DNA of 64,000 nt from Streptomyces coelicoflavus (GTDB taxonomy: Bacteria > Actinomycetota > Actinomycetes > Streptomycetales > Streptomycetaceae). The stretch covers positions 1 through 64,000 of the forward strand of contig NZ_BEWB01000014.1 of the NCBI RefSeq assembly GCF_003112555.1. Reading direction: 5' to 3'. The notes under the pieces were generated by a model. The model had not been told where the DNA came from. It did not search any database and was given only the letters and a program-made list of their open reading frames with translations. Shown here one piece after another: positions 43,042-51,279 of the stretch (positions are counted from its first letter, which is position 1; the number at the start of each line of letters is the position of its first letter). The translations under genes and the position numbers were made by a program.

Positions 43042-44283
43042 ATGGACGCTCACCGCCGCCCGCTGATGGACCGCACCCCGGCACTGCTCGTCGAGGGCTA
43101 CGCCTGGCTGCCCGACCGCATGCGCGACAGCACCCGTTCCGTGCTGCGCACCCGACTGCTCGGCAGGCCCGCACTCGCCGTACGGGGACCGGACGCCGTC
43201 CGCTTCTTCTACGACGAGTCACACGTCCACCGCCACGGCGCGATCCCCGCACCGGTCCTGGACACGCTGTTCGGACAGGGCGCGGTCCACACCCTCGACG
43301 GCGTCGCCCACCGCACGCGCAAGGAACTCTTCCTACCGCTGCTCGAAGCCGGCCGTGTCGCCCGCCTGACCGAACACGTCACAGAGGCCTGGGACGAGGC
43401 CGTGCGTTCCTGGAGCGGGCGCGAGCGCGTCATGCTGTTCGACGAGGCGGCCGTCGTGCTCACCCGTGGGGTCTGCGAGTGGGCGGGCGTCCCGCCCCGG
43501 GCCGTCGACCCGCAGACCCTGGCACGGGACCTCGTCGCGATGGTCGACGGCTTCGCCACCCCGGGCCCGCGCCATCTGCGGGCCCGCCGTGCCCGCACCC
43601 GGCAGGAGACCCGGATGGCGGGCCTGATCGAGGAGGTCAGGTCGGGCGAGGTCGCCGCCCTCGAGGATTCGGTCCTCGAGCGGGTCGCCCGGCATCGCGA
43701 CACGGGGCAAGGCCCGCTGGACCCCCGGACGGCGGCGGTGGAACTGCTGAACGTCCTGCGCCCCACCGTCGCCGTGAGCTGGTTCGTGGCCTTCGCCGCC
43801 CACGCCCTGCACCGGTGGCCGGCCCACCGGGAGCGGCTGCGCGCGGGCGACGCCGCCTTCGCCACGGCCTTCGCGCACGAGGTGCGCCGCTTCTACCCGT
43901 TCGCCCCGTTCCTCGGGGGCCGGACCGTCACCGAGCTCACCTGGCACGGCGAGTCCGTCCCGGCCGGCGGCATCCTGCTGCTCGACGTCTACGGGCAGCA
44001 CCACGACGAGGAGCTGTGGGGCGACCCGTACACCTTCCGGCCCGAACGGTTCCTCGACCGGCCACCCGGCCCCGACGAGCTGATCCCGCAGGGCGGCGGC
44101 GACCCCGCCGCGGGCCACCGCTGCCCCGGCGAACGCGTCACCGTCGGGCTGCTGGAGGCGCTGGCGGTGCGGTTGGCGCGCCTGGAGTGCACGGTCCCCG
44201 CACAGGACCTGCGCATCCCGCTGCGCCGCGTGCCGACCCGCCCCCGCAGCGGCTTCGTCGTCACCGGCGTACGCGCACCCTGA
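43042..44283 (+). CDS. Cytochrome P450, CYP152-type fatty-acid peroxygenase/decarboxylase
   Basis: 413 residues. CYP152 hallmarks: NVLRPTVAVSW with Arg240-Pro241 in place of the usual acid-alcohol pair, and the heme loop IPQGGGDPAAGHRCPGE with Cys361. The Arg binds the fatty-acid carboxylate so that H2O2 can serve as sole oxidant; no ferredoxin is needed. His83 in GAVHTLDG occupies the position of His85 of OleT (Gln in P450-BSbeta), which favours alkene-forming decarboxylation over hydroxylation. ATG 43042 used; an ATG at 43066 would align better with characterised starts. Confidence 0.93.
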   Translation: MDAHRRPLMDRTPALLVEGYAWLPDRMRDSTRSVLRTRLLGRPALAVRGPDAVRFFYDESHVHRHGAIPAPVLDTLFGQGAVHTLDGVAHRTRKELFLPLLEAGRVARLTEHVTEAWDEAVRSWSGRERVMLFDEAAVVLTRGVCEWAGVPPRAVDPQTLARDLVAMVDGFATPGPRHLRARRARTRQETRMAGLIEEVRSGEVAALEDSVLERVARHRDTGQGPLDPRTAAVELLNVLRPTVAVSWFVAFAAHALHRWPAHRERLRAGDAAFATAFAHEVRRFYPFAPFLGGRTVTELTWHGESVPAGGILLLDVYGQHHDEELWGDPYTFRPERFLDRPPGPDELIPQGGGDPAAGHRCPGERVTVGLLEALAVRLARLECTVPAQDLRIPLRRVPTRPRSGFVVTGVRAP

Positions 44284-44462
44284 CGCCGGGTCACGCGCAC
44301 CCGTGCAGGCCCGGTTGGCTGATCGTTTGCAGCCGTCCGGGTGTGCGGCCGTCCCGGGCGGCCGAAGCGGCCGTCACCCGAATGGACCCCGCGCGCTACT
44401 GGTCACGGCCGAACCGGTGTCTCCTGGAGGGTGTCAGCGGCGTCCAGGCTGGGAGGCCGATC

Positions 44463-44657
44463 ATGTACGAAATGTGCGTGGGCCCGGAGAAGGCGGGCGG
44501 AGCGTTGGTGTGGCACGTGTTGGCCAAACAGGCCGCGGCCACACTCTGCGGACAGCAGCTCCGCGAACGCAGAGAAGCATCCGACGGTGAACGGGCGCGA
44601 CACTGCCCGGACTGCATGGCTTCCTTCGAGAAGTTGATGGCAACCACACCGTGCTGA
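44463..44657 (+). CDS. Small Cys-rich protein
   Basis: 64 residues with Cys at positions 5, 29, 48, 51 and the last residue; HCPDC is a C-x2-C pair that could bind zinc. GGGAGG lies 7 nt before the ATG and a terminator with T-tract follows (44673-44709), so it is a complete small transcription unit. Too short for domain assignment; possibly a redox or zinc-binding regulator. Not a WhiB protein (no C-x3-C-x5-C pattern). Confidence 0.7.
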   Translation: MYEMCVGPEKAGGALVWHVLAKQAAATLCGQQLRERREASDGERARHCPDCMASFEKLMATTPC

Positions 44658-44672
44658 CGGACCGTCCGCAAC

Positions 44673-44709
44673 CCGTCCGCCCCGTCGCCCCGCGCGGCGG
44701 GGCGGACGG
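44673..44709 (+). terminator. Terminator of the small Cys-rich gene
   Basis: CCGTCCGCCCC and GGGGCGGACGG form a perfect 11-bp stem with a 15-nt loop, followed by CGTCTTT. Confidence 0.85.
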
Positions 44710-45455
44710 CGTCTTTGGGAACCGGAACAGGGCCCGCATCTGACGACCACTCGGTTGGTGCAGTGTCAGGACGGACCGCCGGGGAATTCGCCGTTCGTGC
44801 CCCGCAGCGCGCCGTCCTCCCGCGCCCGGGGCAACAGGACGCGCCGCGGCCGGTATCCCCGAGTCGGCCGCGGCGCCTCCTCCCAGGGCCGCCCAGCGGC
44901 TCCCCCGCTCCGGCGGGCGATGGGTGTCGTCCGCCGGACCATTTGGGTGTCGTCCCCGATGGTCGCGCCGTGGCCCGCCATGTGACCGTGTACCGACGCC
45001 GCGCCCCAGGGGTCCCTTCGGGGCCGGGGGGACGTGTCAGGGAGGCTCCGCCCCGCCCGTTGGTTGGGCGTTGCCGCACGTTGCCGCACGGTTCGGTGCG
45101 GGTGTGCGGTGCGCACCCCGGGCGCGGGGCGGCCGATGGCCATGCCGGTTCACCGCCGCGGCCGCGCCGCGGATGCGTGCGCCCGTCGTCCGGGCGCGTG
45201 GCCGGCCCGCGGGTTTCCCCCTTCCGCCCCCGGGCGGTGTCATGCCACGGCGTTCCGGGCGGTCCACGACCGACGAGGCACGACCGACGAGCACGACAGA
45301 CCAAGTACGACCGACGAAGCACCACAGACCAAGTACGACCGACGAGCACGACAGACCAAGTACGACCGACGAAGCACGACCGAGAAGGAGAATGCGCATC
45401 CATCCCCGTCAAGTGAAGCCCTCCCGACCCCGCGCGTGGCCGGAGGCGGTGACCC
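44710..45455. promoter_or_regulatory. Long intergenic region upstream of the antiporter
   Basis: 746 bp without a supported gene. Frames in it are arginine-rich and not conserved-looking. The region includes a tandem repeat (45266-45384) and, at 45392, a 25-codon open frame (ATG CGC ATC...) overlapping the antiporter start, preceded by AAGGAG too close to the ATG for confident use. No RNA gene recognised. Confidence 0.6.
45266..45384. repeat. 27-28 bp tandem repeat upstream of the antiporter gene
   Basis: Units at 45280-45306, 45307-45334 and 45335-45361 plus partial copies on both sides. Core: ACGACCGACGAGCAC then ACAGACCAAGT. The units differ by a one-base insertion and a few substitutions. 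Confidence 0.9.
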
Positions 45456-46778
45456 GTGGGACACGCTGACACCCTGCTCGCCATGGGCGGTGCCTTCGTG
45501 GCCGCCGCGTTCTTCGCCCGTCTCGGCGGGCGGATAGGACTCCCGACGATCCCCCTGTTCATGCTTGCCGGCATCCTGCTCGGTCCTCACACACCGGGTT
45601 TCGTCCTGGTGGAGGACGCGCACGACTTCGAGATGCTCTCCGCGCTCGGACTGGTGCTGCTGCTCTTCTACCTGGGGCTGGAGTTCCACCTCGACGACCT
45701 CAGGAGCGGCGGCAAACGGCTGCTGACGGCCGGGGGCGTCTATCTGCTCCTCAACGTCGGCGCCGGGCTCGGCTTCGGCCTCGTCCTCGGGTGGGGTGCA
45801 CGCGAGGCGCTGGTGCTGGCGGGGGTGCTCGGCATCTCCTCGTCCGCGATCGTCACCAAGATCCTCATCGACCTGGGCCGGATCGGCCGCCCCGAAACAC
45901 GGCTGATCCTCGGTGTCATCATCGTCGAGGACATCTTCCTCGCGCTGTACCTGGCCGCACTTCAGCCGGTCATCGCGGGCGCGCACGGCATGGCCGACAC
46001 GGTCCTCCAGGCCGGCAAGGCCTTCGGCTTCCTGCTGGTGCTGGCCGCCGCGGCCCGCTACGGCACCCGGCTCGTGGGCCGCCTGATCGACACGCGGGAC
46101 AACGAGCTGCTCGTCATCAGCTTCCTCGGCGCCGCGGTGCTCGTCGCCGGGGTCTCCGAACTCCTCGGCGTCGCCGACGCGATCGGCGCCTTCATGGTCG
46201 GTCTGATCCTCGCCGGTACTCCCTCCGGGCCGCGGATCCGCGAACTGGTGCACCCGCTGCGCGACGCCTTCGCGGCGATCTTCTTCTTCGCCTTCGGGCT
46301 CGCCATCGACCCCGGTGACCTCGCCTCCGTCGCGGGTCCGGTCGCCGCCGCGGCGGCACTGACCGTGGTCATGAACGTCGTCGCCGGGCTGTGCGTCGCC
46401 CGGGTGTACCACTACGGCAGCGAACCGGCCGCGGAGATCGCGACCACCCTCGTTGCCCGGGGGGAGTTCGCGCTGATCCTGGCCGCCATGGCCGCGGGCG
46501 CCGGACTGGACGCACGGCTCGCCCCCTTCATCGCCGGGTACGTGCTCGTTCTCGCCGTCCTCGGTCCCGTCGTCGCGGGACGCGCCCACGTACTCGCCGC
46601 CGCGCTGCGGGCCGCCGGCCGGCTGCTGCCCGGAGCGACGGCACCGGTCCCGGACCCCGTCCCGGGTAGTGGGAACGGCGGGGGGACGGAGGCGGACAGC
46701 CTGCCGGTGCCGGCCGAGGTCTCCTCCTCGCCGGGTTCCTCGCCCTCTTCCCCGGAACGCGCCGAGGCGGAGCGGTAG
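45456..46778 (+). CDS. Cation:proton antiporter, CPA2/KefB type
   Basis: 440 residues with about 12 transmembrane helices. Typical segments: GGRIGLPTIPLFMLAGILLGP, LGLVLLLFYLGLEF, SSSAIVTKILIDLG and the functional region VADAIGAFMVGLILAG. This is a Na+/H+ or K+/H+ exchanger of the CPA2 family. No TrkA-N (RCK) domain is fused, and the next gene does not encode one. GTG at 45456 chosen with GGAGG 9 nt upstream. The C-terminal 45 residues are Pro/Ser-rich. Confidence 0.92.
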   Translation: MGHADTLLAMGGAFVAAAFFARLGGRIGLPTIPLFMLAGILLGPHTPGFVLVEDAHDFEMLSALGLVLLLFYLGLEFHLDDLRSGGKRLLTAGGVYLLLNVGAGLGFGLVLGWGAREALVLAGVLGISSSAIVTKILIDLGRIGRPETRLILGVIIVEDIFLALYLAALQPVIAGAHGMADTVLQAGKAFGFLLVLAAAARYGTRLVGRLIDTRDNELLVISFLGAAVLVAGVSELLGVADAIGAFMVGLILAGTPSGPRIRELVHPLRDAFAAIFFFAFGLAIDPGDLASVAGPVAAAAALTVVMNVVAGLCVARVYHYGSEPAAEIATTLVARGEFALILAAMAAGAGLDARLAPFIAGYVLVLAVLGPVVAGRAHVLAAALRAAGRLLPGATAPVPDPVPGSGNGGGTEADSLPVPAEVSSSPGSSPSSPERAEAER

Positions 46779-46923
46779 AGCCGGAGCAGACGTCCGGGCG
46801 AGCCGTGTGGGTGGCCGGTCGTCGCCGTCGGCGGAAGGGCGCCGCGACTCCCGGTGGGACAATCTGACCCGGTGTCGTCCGACGCCGTGGGCGGACGCGT
46901 CCGGACCGGAAGGAGCCGTCAGC

Positions 46924-47367
46924 ATGATCGAGTGGGTGCCCCTGGGCAGCGGTGCCAGACCCGTGCCCCGGCCGGTCTCGGCTCCCCTGGTGTGGGCGGG
47001 AGCCTTCGGCGGCGCCCTTCTCCTGGTCGCGCTCCTCAACGGCACCGTGGGTTCGGGACGTCCCGGCTTCGCCCTGGTCGCGCTCTCCCTGCTGGCGGCC
47101 CTGCTCGGGCTCTGCGCCCGGTTCACGGCGGCGCCGGGGACGGCCGTCCTGTGCTGGCTGTCCCTCAACGGCTTCGCCATACCGCCGGCCGGCACCCTCA
47201 CGTGGGCCGGCCGGCGGGACGCGTTCTGGCTGGCCTGCCTGCTCGGCGCGGCCCTCGTCGGCACGGCGCTGGCCCGCGTGGTCCACGCGCGGGCCGCCTA
47301 CCGCCGGCTCACCACGGCGACGGGCCTCGACGCGCCGGAGCCGGGAACCGGTCCCGGCGACGTCTGA
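46924..47367 (+). CDS. Hypothetical small membrane protein
   Basis: 147 residues from ATG 46924 with AAGGAG 7 nt upstream. About four transmembrane segments (LVWAGAFGGALLLVALLNG, LVALSLLAALLGLC, AVLCWLSLNGFAI, FWLACLLGAALVGTALARV), a layout like DUF4118 sensor membranes, but no kinase domain follows. The stop codon lies inside the first unit of a 32-bp tandem repeat (47356-47484). Function unknown; possibly accessory to the antiporter. Confidence 0.75.
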   Translation: MIEWVPLGSGARPVPRPVSAPLVWAGAFGGALLLVALLNGTVGSGRPGFALVALSLLAALLGLCARFTAAPGTAVLCWLSLNGFAIPPAGTLTWAGRRDAFWLACLLGAALVGTALARVVHARAAYRRLTTATGLDAPEPGTGPGDV

Positions 47368-47484
47368 GCCGCCCGGGCACGGGGCCGCGACGACGTCCGA
47401 GCCCCCGGGCACAGGGCCGCGACGACGTCCGAACCCTCGGGCACAGGGCCGGGACGACGTCCGAGCCGACGAGCACAGGGGCGC
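47356..47484. repeat. 32-33 bp tandem repeat, four copies
   Basis: Copies at 47356-47388, 47389-47420, 47421-47452 and 47453-47484, core GACGACGTCCGAGCC then CGGGCACAGGGCCGC. The first copy overlaps the end of the membrane-protein gene and contains its TGA; the later copies are 85-95% identical. Confidence 0.92.
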
Positions 47485-47506
47485 GGCGTGGTGCGGCCCC
47501 GACGCC

Positions 47507-47561
47507 GGCGGTGCGGGAGGGGCGGACCGGAGACCGGCCCCGGCCGCCCCTCCCCACCGCC
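47507..47561. terminator. Bidirectional hairpin between membrane-protein and protease genes
   Basis: GGCGGTG-c-GGGAGGGGCGG pairs with CCGCCCCTCCC-CACCGCC: 18 bp with one bulged base, 18-nt loop, just before the protease stop. Confidence 0.85.
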
Positions 47562-47567
47562 GCCGGA

Positions 47568-48746
47568 TCAGGCCGTGTGCAGGGTCAGGCCGTAGCGGTT
47601 CAGGATCTCGTTGACCGGCTGGAACCAGGTCTCCCCGCCGCTGGAGCAGTTGCCCCAGCCGCCCGAGGTGACGCCCTGCGCCTGGTCACCGCTGATGAAG
47701 GAGCCGCCGGAGTCGCCGGGCTCGGCGCACACACTGGTCTTGGTCAGCTGGTGCACCACCGAGCCGTCGCTGTAGTTGACCGTCTCGTTGTGGGCGAGCA
47801 CGGTGCCGCAGTGCCAGTGCGTGGTGGAGCCGGAGCGGCAGATCGAGGCACCCACCGGCGCCACGTTCGAGCCGCGCACGAGCTGGTCGGAGACCGTGCC
47901 CCAGCCCAGCACGACCGGCACCGTCCACCAGCCGCTGCCCACGCTGACCCACGCGTAGTCGTTGTCGGGGAACGACGAGCCCTGGAACGTGCCGATGTAG
48001 GAGCGGTCCCAGCCGCTGACCCCCGCGCCGGCCCGGCCGCAGTGCCCGGCGGTGACGAACCCGCCGTGCACGGAGAAGCCGATGGAGCAGCGGACGTTGC
48101 CGGTGTAGTACGGGTCACCGCCGACCGTGCCCGCGGCGAAGGTCCGCGGAGCCGACGGCACCGAGCGCACCGTGACCGGTCCGGCCTCGCGCGCCCGCTC
48201 CAGGAAGTTCTGGACATCGTTGTCGGCGCGCTCGCTCTTGACCACGTCGACGACCACCGTGTTGGCGCTGTGGTCGACGCGCCAGCTGCTGACGCCGGCG
48301 GGGGCGTCGAGGCGGTCGACGCGTGCCTTGGCCGCGTCCAGCTGCCGCGCGCTGTGCTCGACGGTGCGCACCTGCGCGCCGGTGGCGCGGACCGCTTGCA
48401 CGGTCGAGGGTGCCGCGTCCGAGGTGAGGGCCACGGTCAGCTCTCCGGCGTCGGCGTCGAACCAGGAGCCGCCGAAGGCCGTTCCGGCGGCCCGGCGTGC
48501 CACGGGCTCGAGGCCGGTGGCGTCGCGTTCGGCCGCCAGCCGGTCCTCGGCCTCGGCGCGGCTGAGGCCGAAGTCCCGCTGCATGGCGTCGAGGAGGCCG
48601 GCGGAGGCCGGCTCCCGGTCGGAGGAGGCGGAGGATGAGGTGGAGGAGGCGTCGGCCGCCGAGGCCGGCAGTGTGCCGGCCGCGGTGAGGCCGCCGAGCA
48701 CGAGGAGGCCGGCCAGGCCGAGGTGCCTGAGTCTGCTGCGTCTCAC
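47568..48746 (-). CDS. Secreted S1 serine protease, streptogrisin/alpha-lytic type with prodomain
   Basis: 392 residues from GTG 48746 (GAAGGG upstream). Signal peptide about 1-35 (RRSRLRHLGLAG... ending in ASA), prodomain about 36-200 (alpha-lytic pro-type, ending near FAAGTVGG), and a mature chymotrypsin-fold domain beginning about GDPYYTGNVRCSIGF. Catalytic triad: His in FVTAGHCG, Asp in DNDYAWV, Ser in EPGDSGGS. The mature part has paired cysteines. Probably a secreted trypsin/chymotrypsin-like protease, possibly with a chitin- or cellulose-responsive operator upstream (48812). Confidence 0.93.
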   Translation of the reverse strand: MRRSRLRHLGLAGLLVLGGLTAAGTLPASAADASSTSSSASSDREPASAGLLDAMQRDFGLSRAEAEDRLAAERDATGLEPVARRAAGTAFGGSWFDADAGELTVALTSDAAPSTVQAVRATGAQVRTVEHSARQLDAAKARVDRLDAPAGVSSWRVDHSANTVVVDVVKSERADNDVQNFLERAREAGPVTVRSVPSAPRTFAAGTVGGDPYYTGNVRCSIGFSVHGGFVTAGHCGRAGAGVSGWDRSYIGTFQGSSFPDNDYAWVSVGSGWWTVPVVLGWGTVSDQLVRGSNVAPVGASICRSGSTTHWHCGTVLAHNETVNYSDGSVVHQLTKTSVCAEPGDSGGSFISGDQAQGVTSGGWGNCSSGGETWFQPVNEILNRYGLTLHTA

Positions 48747-48796
48747 GGGAGTTGCCCTTCGTCGTTCCAGCAAGGTGGGGGTGGAACAGCCGGCAT

Positions 48797-48837
48797 GGAA
48801 CAACCGCGGTTTGAGAGCGCTCTCATCGGGTTGTTCC
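48797..48837. promoter_or_regulatory. Nested operator: LacI-type palindrome inside a larger inverted repeat
   Basis: TGAGAGCGCTCTCA (48812-48825) is a perfect 14-bp palindrome of the LacI-family type, one base per arm away from the CebR box. It lies nearly concentric inside 9-bp arms GGAACAACC (48797-48805) and GGTTGTTCC (48829-48837), 66 bp upstream of the protease start. Confidence 0.75.
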
Positions 48838-49044
48838 GAGCTTAGCCAGCCCTTGTCATCAGGTCCATGCCAATGCACCGGCTTTCCGTGCCACTGTTCC
48901 GCGACCCGGTGCCCCGTTGCCCCGGCGACCCGGCGACCCGGCGACCCGGCCCGTTCGGTCCGGTTGGCCGGTCGCCGACGGGGCACTCAGACTCCGTCCT
49001 CGCTGTGGCGGCCCCATGGCGGCCCCTGGACGTGGGAGGTACAC

Positions 49045-49551
49045 GTGGCGGTTCGGCACAGGCTGATCCAGGCGACCCCGGAGGCCGTCTGGGACGTCCT
49101 CGCGGACGGAAACCTGTACGTGGAATGGGTGGTGGGCCCCTCGGAGGTCACCCCCAGGTCCGGGCAGTGGCCGCAGGTCGGCGCGACGATCGCGTACGAG
49201 GTGCGGCTCGGTCCGCTGCGGCTGCACAACGAGTCGGTGGTCAGGCGCTGCGTGGAGGGCTCCGAACTGGAGCTGGAGGCCAAGGCGGGCCGGCTCGGCA
49301 CGGCCCGGATCGCCGTGGAACTGCGCCCGTGGGGCGAGCAGTGCCTGGTGATCGTGGACGAGCACCCACTGCGCGGACCCGGCGGCCTGGTGCACAACGT
49401 CGGCGTCGAGGCGCTGATCCAGGTGCGGCACCGCGCCATGCTCGCCAGGCTCGCGAAACTGTGCGAGTCCGAGGCCGGCGACCGCTGCCGTCCCGACCCG
49501 CCCGACGTGCTCGGTCCCGTGGGCCACCGGCCGGGAACCGGCCGTGCCTGA
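49045..49551 (+). CDS. SRPBCC family protein
   Basis: 168 residues from GTG 49045 with GGGAGG 6 nt upstream. Helix-grip fold: VRHRLIQATPEAVWDVLADGNLYVEWVVGP (in pieces) at the start, VRLGPLRLHNESVVRR strands, and a terminal helix ALIQVRHRAMLARLAKLC. It probably binds a hydrophobic ligand. Overlaps the FAD oxidoreductase gene by 8 bp, so the two are translated together and probably act on the same lipid or terpenoid. Confidence 0.85.
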   Translation: MAVRHRLIQATPEAVWDVLADGNLYVEWVVGPSEVTPRSGQWPQVGATIAYEVRLGPLRLHNESVVRRCVEGSELELEAKAGRLGTARIAVELRPWGEQCLVIVDEHPLRGPGGLVHNVGVEALIQVRHRAMLARLAKLCESEAGDRCRPDPPDVLGPVGHRPGTGRA

Positions 49552-51181
49552 CGCCCCGGACGCCGTCGACGCCGTCGTGATCGGAGCCGGGCCCAACGGC
49601 CTGGTGGCGGCGAACCTGCTGGCCGACGCCGGCTGGAGCGTGACGGTCCTGGAGGAGCAGCCCGAGCCGGGCGGCGCGGTGCGCCACGACGGCGAGGTCG
49701 CCCCGGGCTTCGTCAACGACCTGTTCAGCTCCTTCTACCCGCTCGCCGCCGCCTCCCCGATCCTCGGCGGCCTGCGGCTGGAGGACCACGGACTGCGCTG
49801 GGCCCACGCGCCCCATGTACTGGCGCACCCCCTGACCGACGGCACCTGCGCCGTCCTCGACCGCGACGTCGCCACCACCGCCGCCTCGCTCGACGTCTTC
49901 GCACCCGGGGACGGCGCCGCCTGGGAGCGGCTGCACACGGTGTGGGACCGGTACCGGGCCGACATCGTGGACGCCCTGTTCACCCCCTTCCCACCGGTGC
50001 GCGCCGGCGCCAGGCTGGCCCTGCGGCTGCGCGGCGCGGGCGGGCTGAGGCTCGCCCGCACCCTGGTGCTGCCGGTGCGCCGCATGGGCGAGGAGGAGTT
50101 CCGGGGCGAGGGCGGCAAGCTCCTGCTGGCCGGCAACGCCCTGCACGCCGACCTCGCGCCCGAGGCGGCCGGGAGCGGCGGCTTCGGCTGGCTGATGTCG
50201 ATGCTCGGACAGACCTACGGCTTCCCCGTGCCCGTCGGCGGCGCCGGCGCCCTCACCGGGGCCCTGGTCCACCGGCTGCGCGCCCGGGGCGGCACCCTGC
50301 ACTGCGGGCGGCGCGTCGAACGGGTCCTGGTCCGCGACCGGCGCGCCGTCGGCGTACGCACCGCCGACGGGGAGACGGTGACCGCCCGCCGCGCCGTCCT
50401 CGCGGACGTCTCCGTCCCCGCCCTCTACGGCGGGCTCGTCCCTCCGGCGGACCTGCCGGACCAGGTCCTCGCCGACCTGCGGCGCTTCCAGTGGGACTTC
50501 GCCACCTTCAAAGTGGACTGGGCGCTGGACGGTCCCGTGCCCTGGCGGTGCGAGGCGGCGGCGCGGGCCGGCACCGTGCACCTCGCCGACGGCCTCGACG
50601 AGTTGACCCGGTTCGCCGCCCAGATCGCCATGCGGCAGGTCCCCGACCGTCCCTTCTCGCTGTTCGGGCAGATGACGACCACCGACCCGACCCGCTCACC
50701 GAGCGGCACCGAGTCCGCCTGGGCCTACACCCACGTCCCCCACGACATCCGAGCCGACGCGGGCGACGAGGGCATCACCGGCAGCTGGGACACCCGGGAG
50801 CGGGAACTGATGGCCGACCGGGTCGAACGCCACGTGGAACGGTTCGCCCCCGGATTCCGTGCGCTGGTCCGGGCCCGCCGCGTGCTCGCCCCGCCGGCGC
50901 TCCAGGCCATGGACGCCAACCTGGAGGGCGGCGCCATCAACGGCGGCACCACCGCCATGCACCAGCAACTCGTCTTCCGCCCCGTGCCCGGCACCGGGCG
51001 GCCGGAGACACCGGTGGCCGGTCTCTTCCTCGCCTCCGCGGGCGCCCACCCGGGAGGCGGGGTGCACGGAGCACCCGGCGCCAACGCCGCGCGCGCCGCG
51101 CTGCGTCAGCACCGGTTCGCGGGACTCGCCCGGGTGCAGCGGGCCCTGACCCGACGCGACCGGGCGGGCGACCGCTGCTGA
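49544..51181 (+). CDS. NAD(P)/FAD-dependent oxidoreductase, phytoene-desaturase/carotenoid-ketolase family
   Basis: 545 residues. FAD-binding motif VVIGAGPNGLVAANLLADAGWSVTVLE in pieces at 10-36, then the PGGAVR continuation, and a C-terminal FAD segment LFLASAGAHPGGGVHGAPGANAARA. The layout matches CrtI/CrtO/CrtD-like amine-oxidase-fold dehydrogenases. GTG start overlaps the SRPBCC stop. It lies next to the crtYTU operon but on the opposite side of an SDR gene, so a role in carotenoid or other isoprenoid modification is plausible but unproven. Confidence 0.88.
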   Translation: MPDAPDAVDAVVIGAGPNGLVAANLLADAGWSVTVLEEQPEPGGAVRHDGEVAPGFVNDLFSSFYPLAAASPILGGLRLEDHGLRWAHAPHVLAHPLTDGTCAVLDRDVATTAASLDVFAPGDGAAWERLHTVWDRYRADIVDALFTPFPPVRAGARLALRLRGAGGLRLARTLVLPVRRMGEEEFRGEGGKLLLAGNALHADLAPEAAGSGGFGWLMSMLGQTYGFPVPVGGAGALTGALVHRLRARGGTLHCGRRVERVLVRDRRAVGVRTADGETVTARRAVLADVSVPALYGGLVPPADLPDQVLADLRRFQWDFATFKVDWALDGPVPWRCEAAARAGTVHLADGLDELTRFAAQIAMRQVPDRPFSLFGQMTTTDPTRSPSGTESAWAYTHVPHDIRADAGDEGITGSWDTRERELMADRVERHVERFAPGFRALVRARRVLAPPALQAMDANLEGGAINGGTTAMHQQLVFRPVPGTGRPETPVAGLFLASAGAHPGGGVHGAPGANAARAALRQHRFAGLARVQRALTRRDRAGDRC

Positions 51182-51182
51182 A

Positions 51183-51236
51183 CGCCGGTGACCGTCGCCG
51201 GATGCCGGTGATCGTCGCCGGACGCCGGTGACCGTC
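51183..51236. repeat. 20-bp tandem repeat
   Basis: Copies at 51183-51202, 51203-51222 and a partial third to 51236, core CGCCGGTGACCGTCGCCGGA, directly after the oxidoreductase stop. Confidence 0.88.
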
Positions 51237-51279
51237 AGAACAAGCCCCCGAGCCGTCCGACGAAGAGGGAAGGGCCCCC

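Noticed and set aside
44755..44985. 76-codon frame in the long intergenic region
   Set aside because: Arg/Pro-rich without ribosome site, not supported by composition or context.
45266..45384. Possible CRISPR array
   Set aside because: The units are directly adjacent without unique spacers and vary internally; no cas genes are present.
45392..45469. 25-codon leader peptide overlapping the antiporter start
   Set aside because: AAGGAG lies only about one base before the ATG, so translation initiation is unlikely; the antiporter has its own GGAGG.
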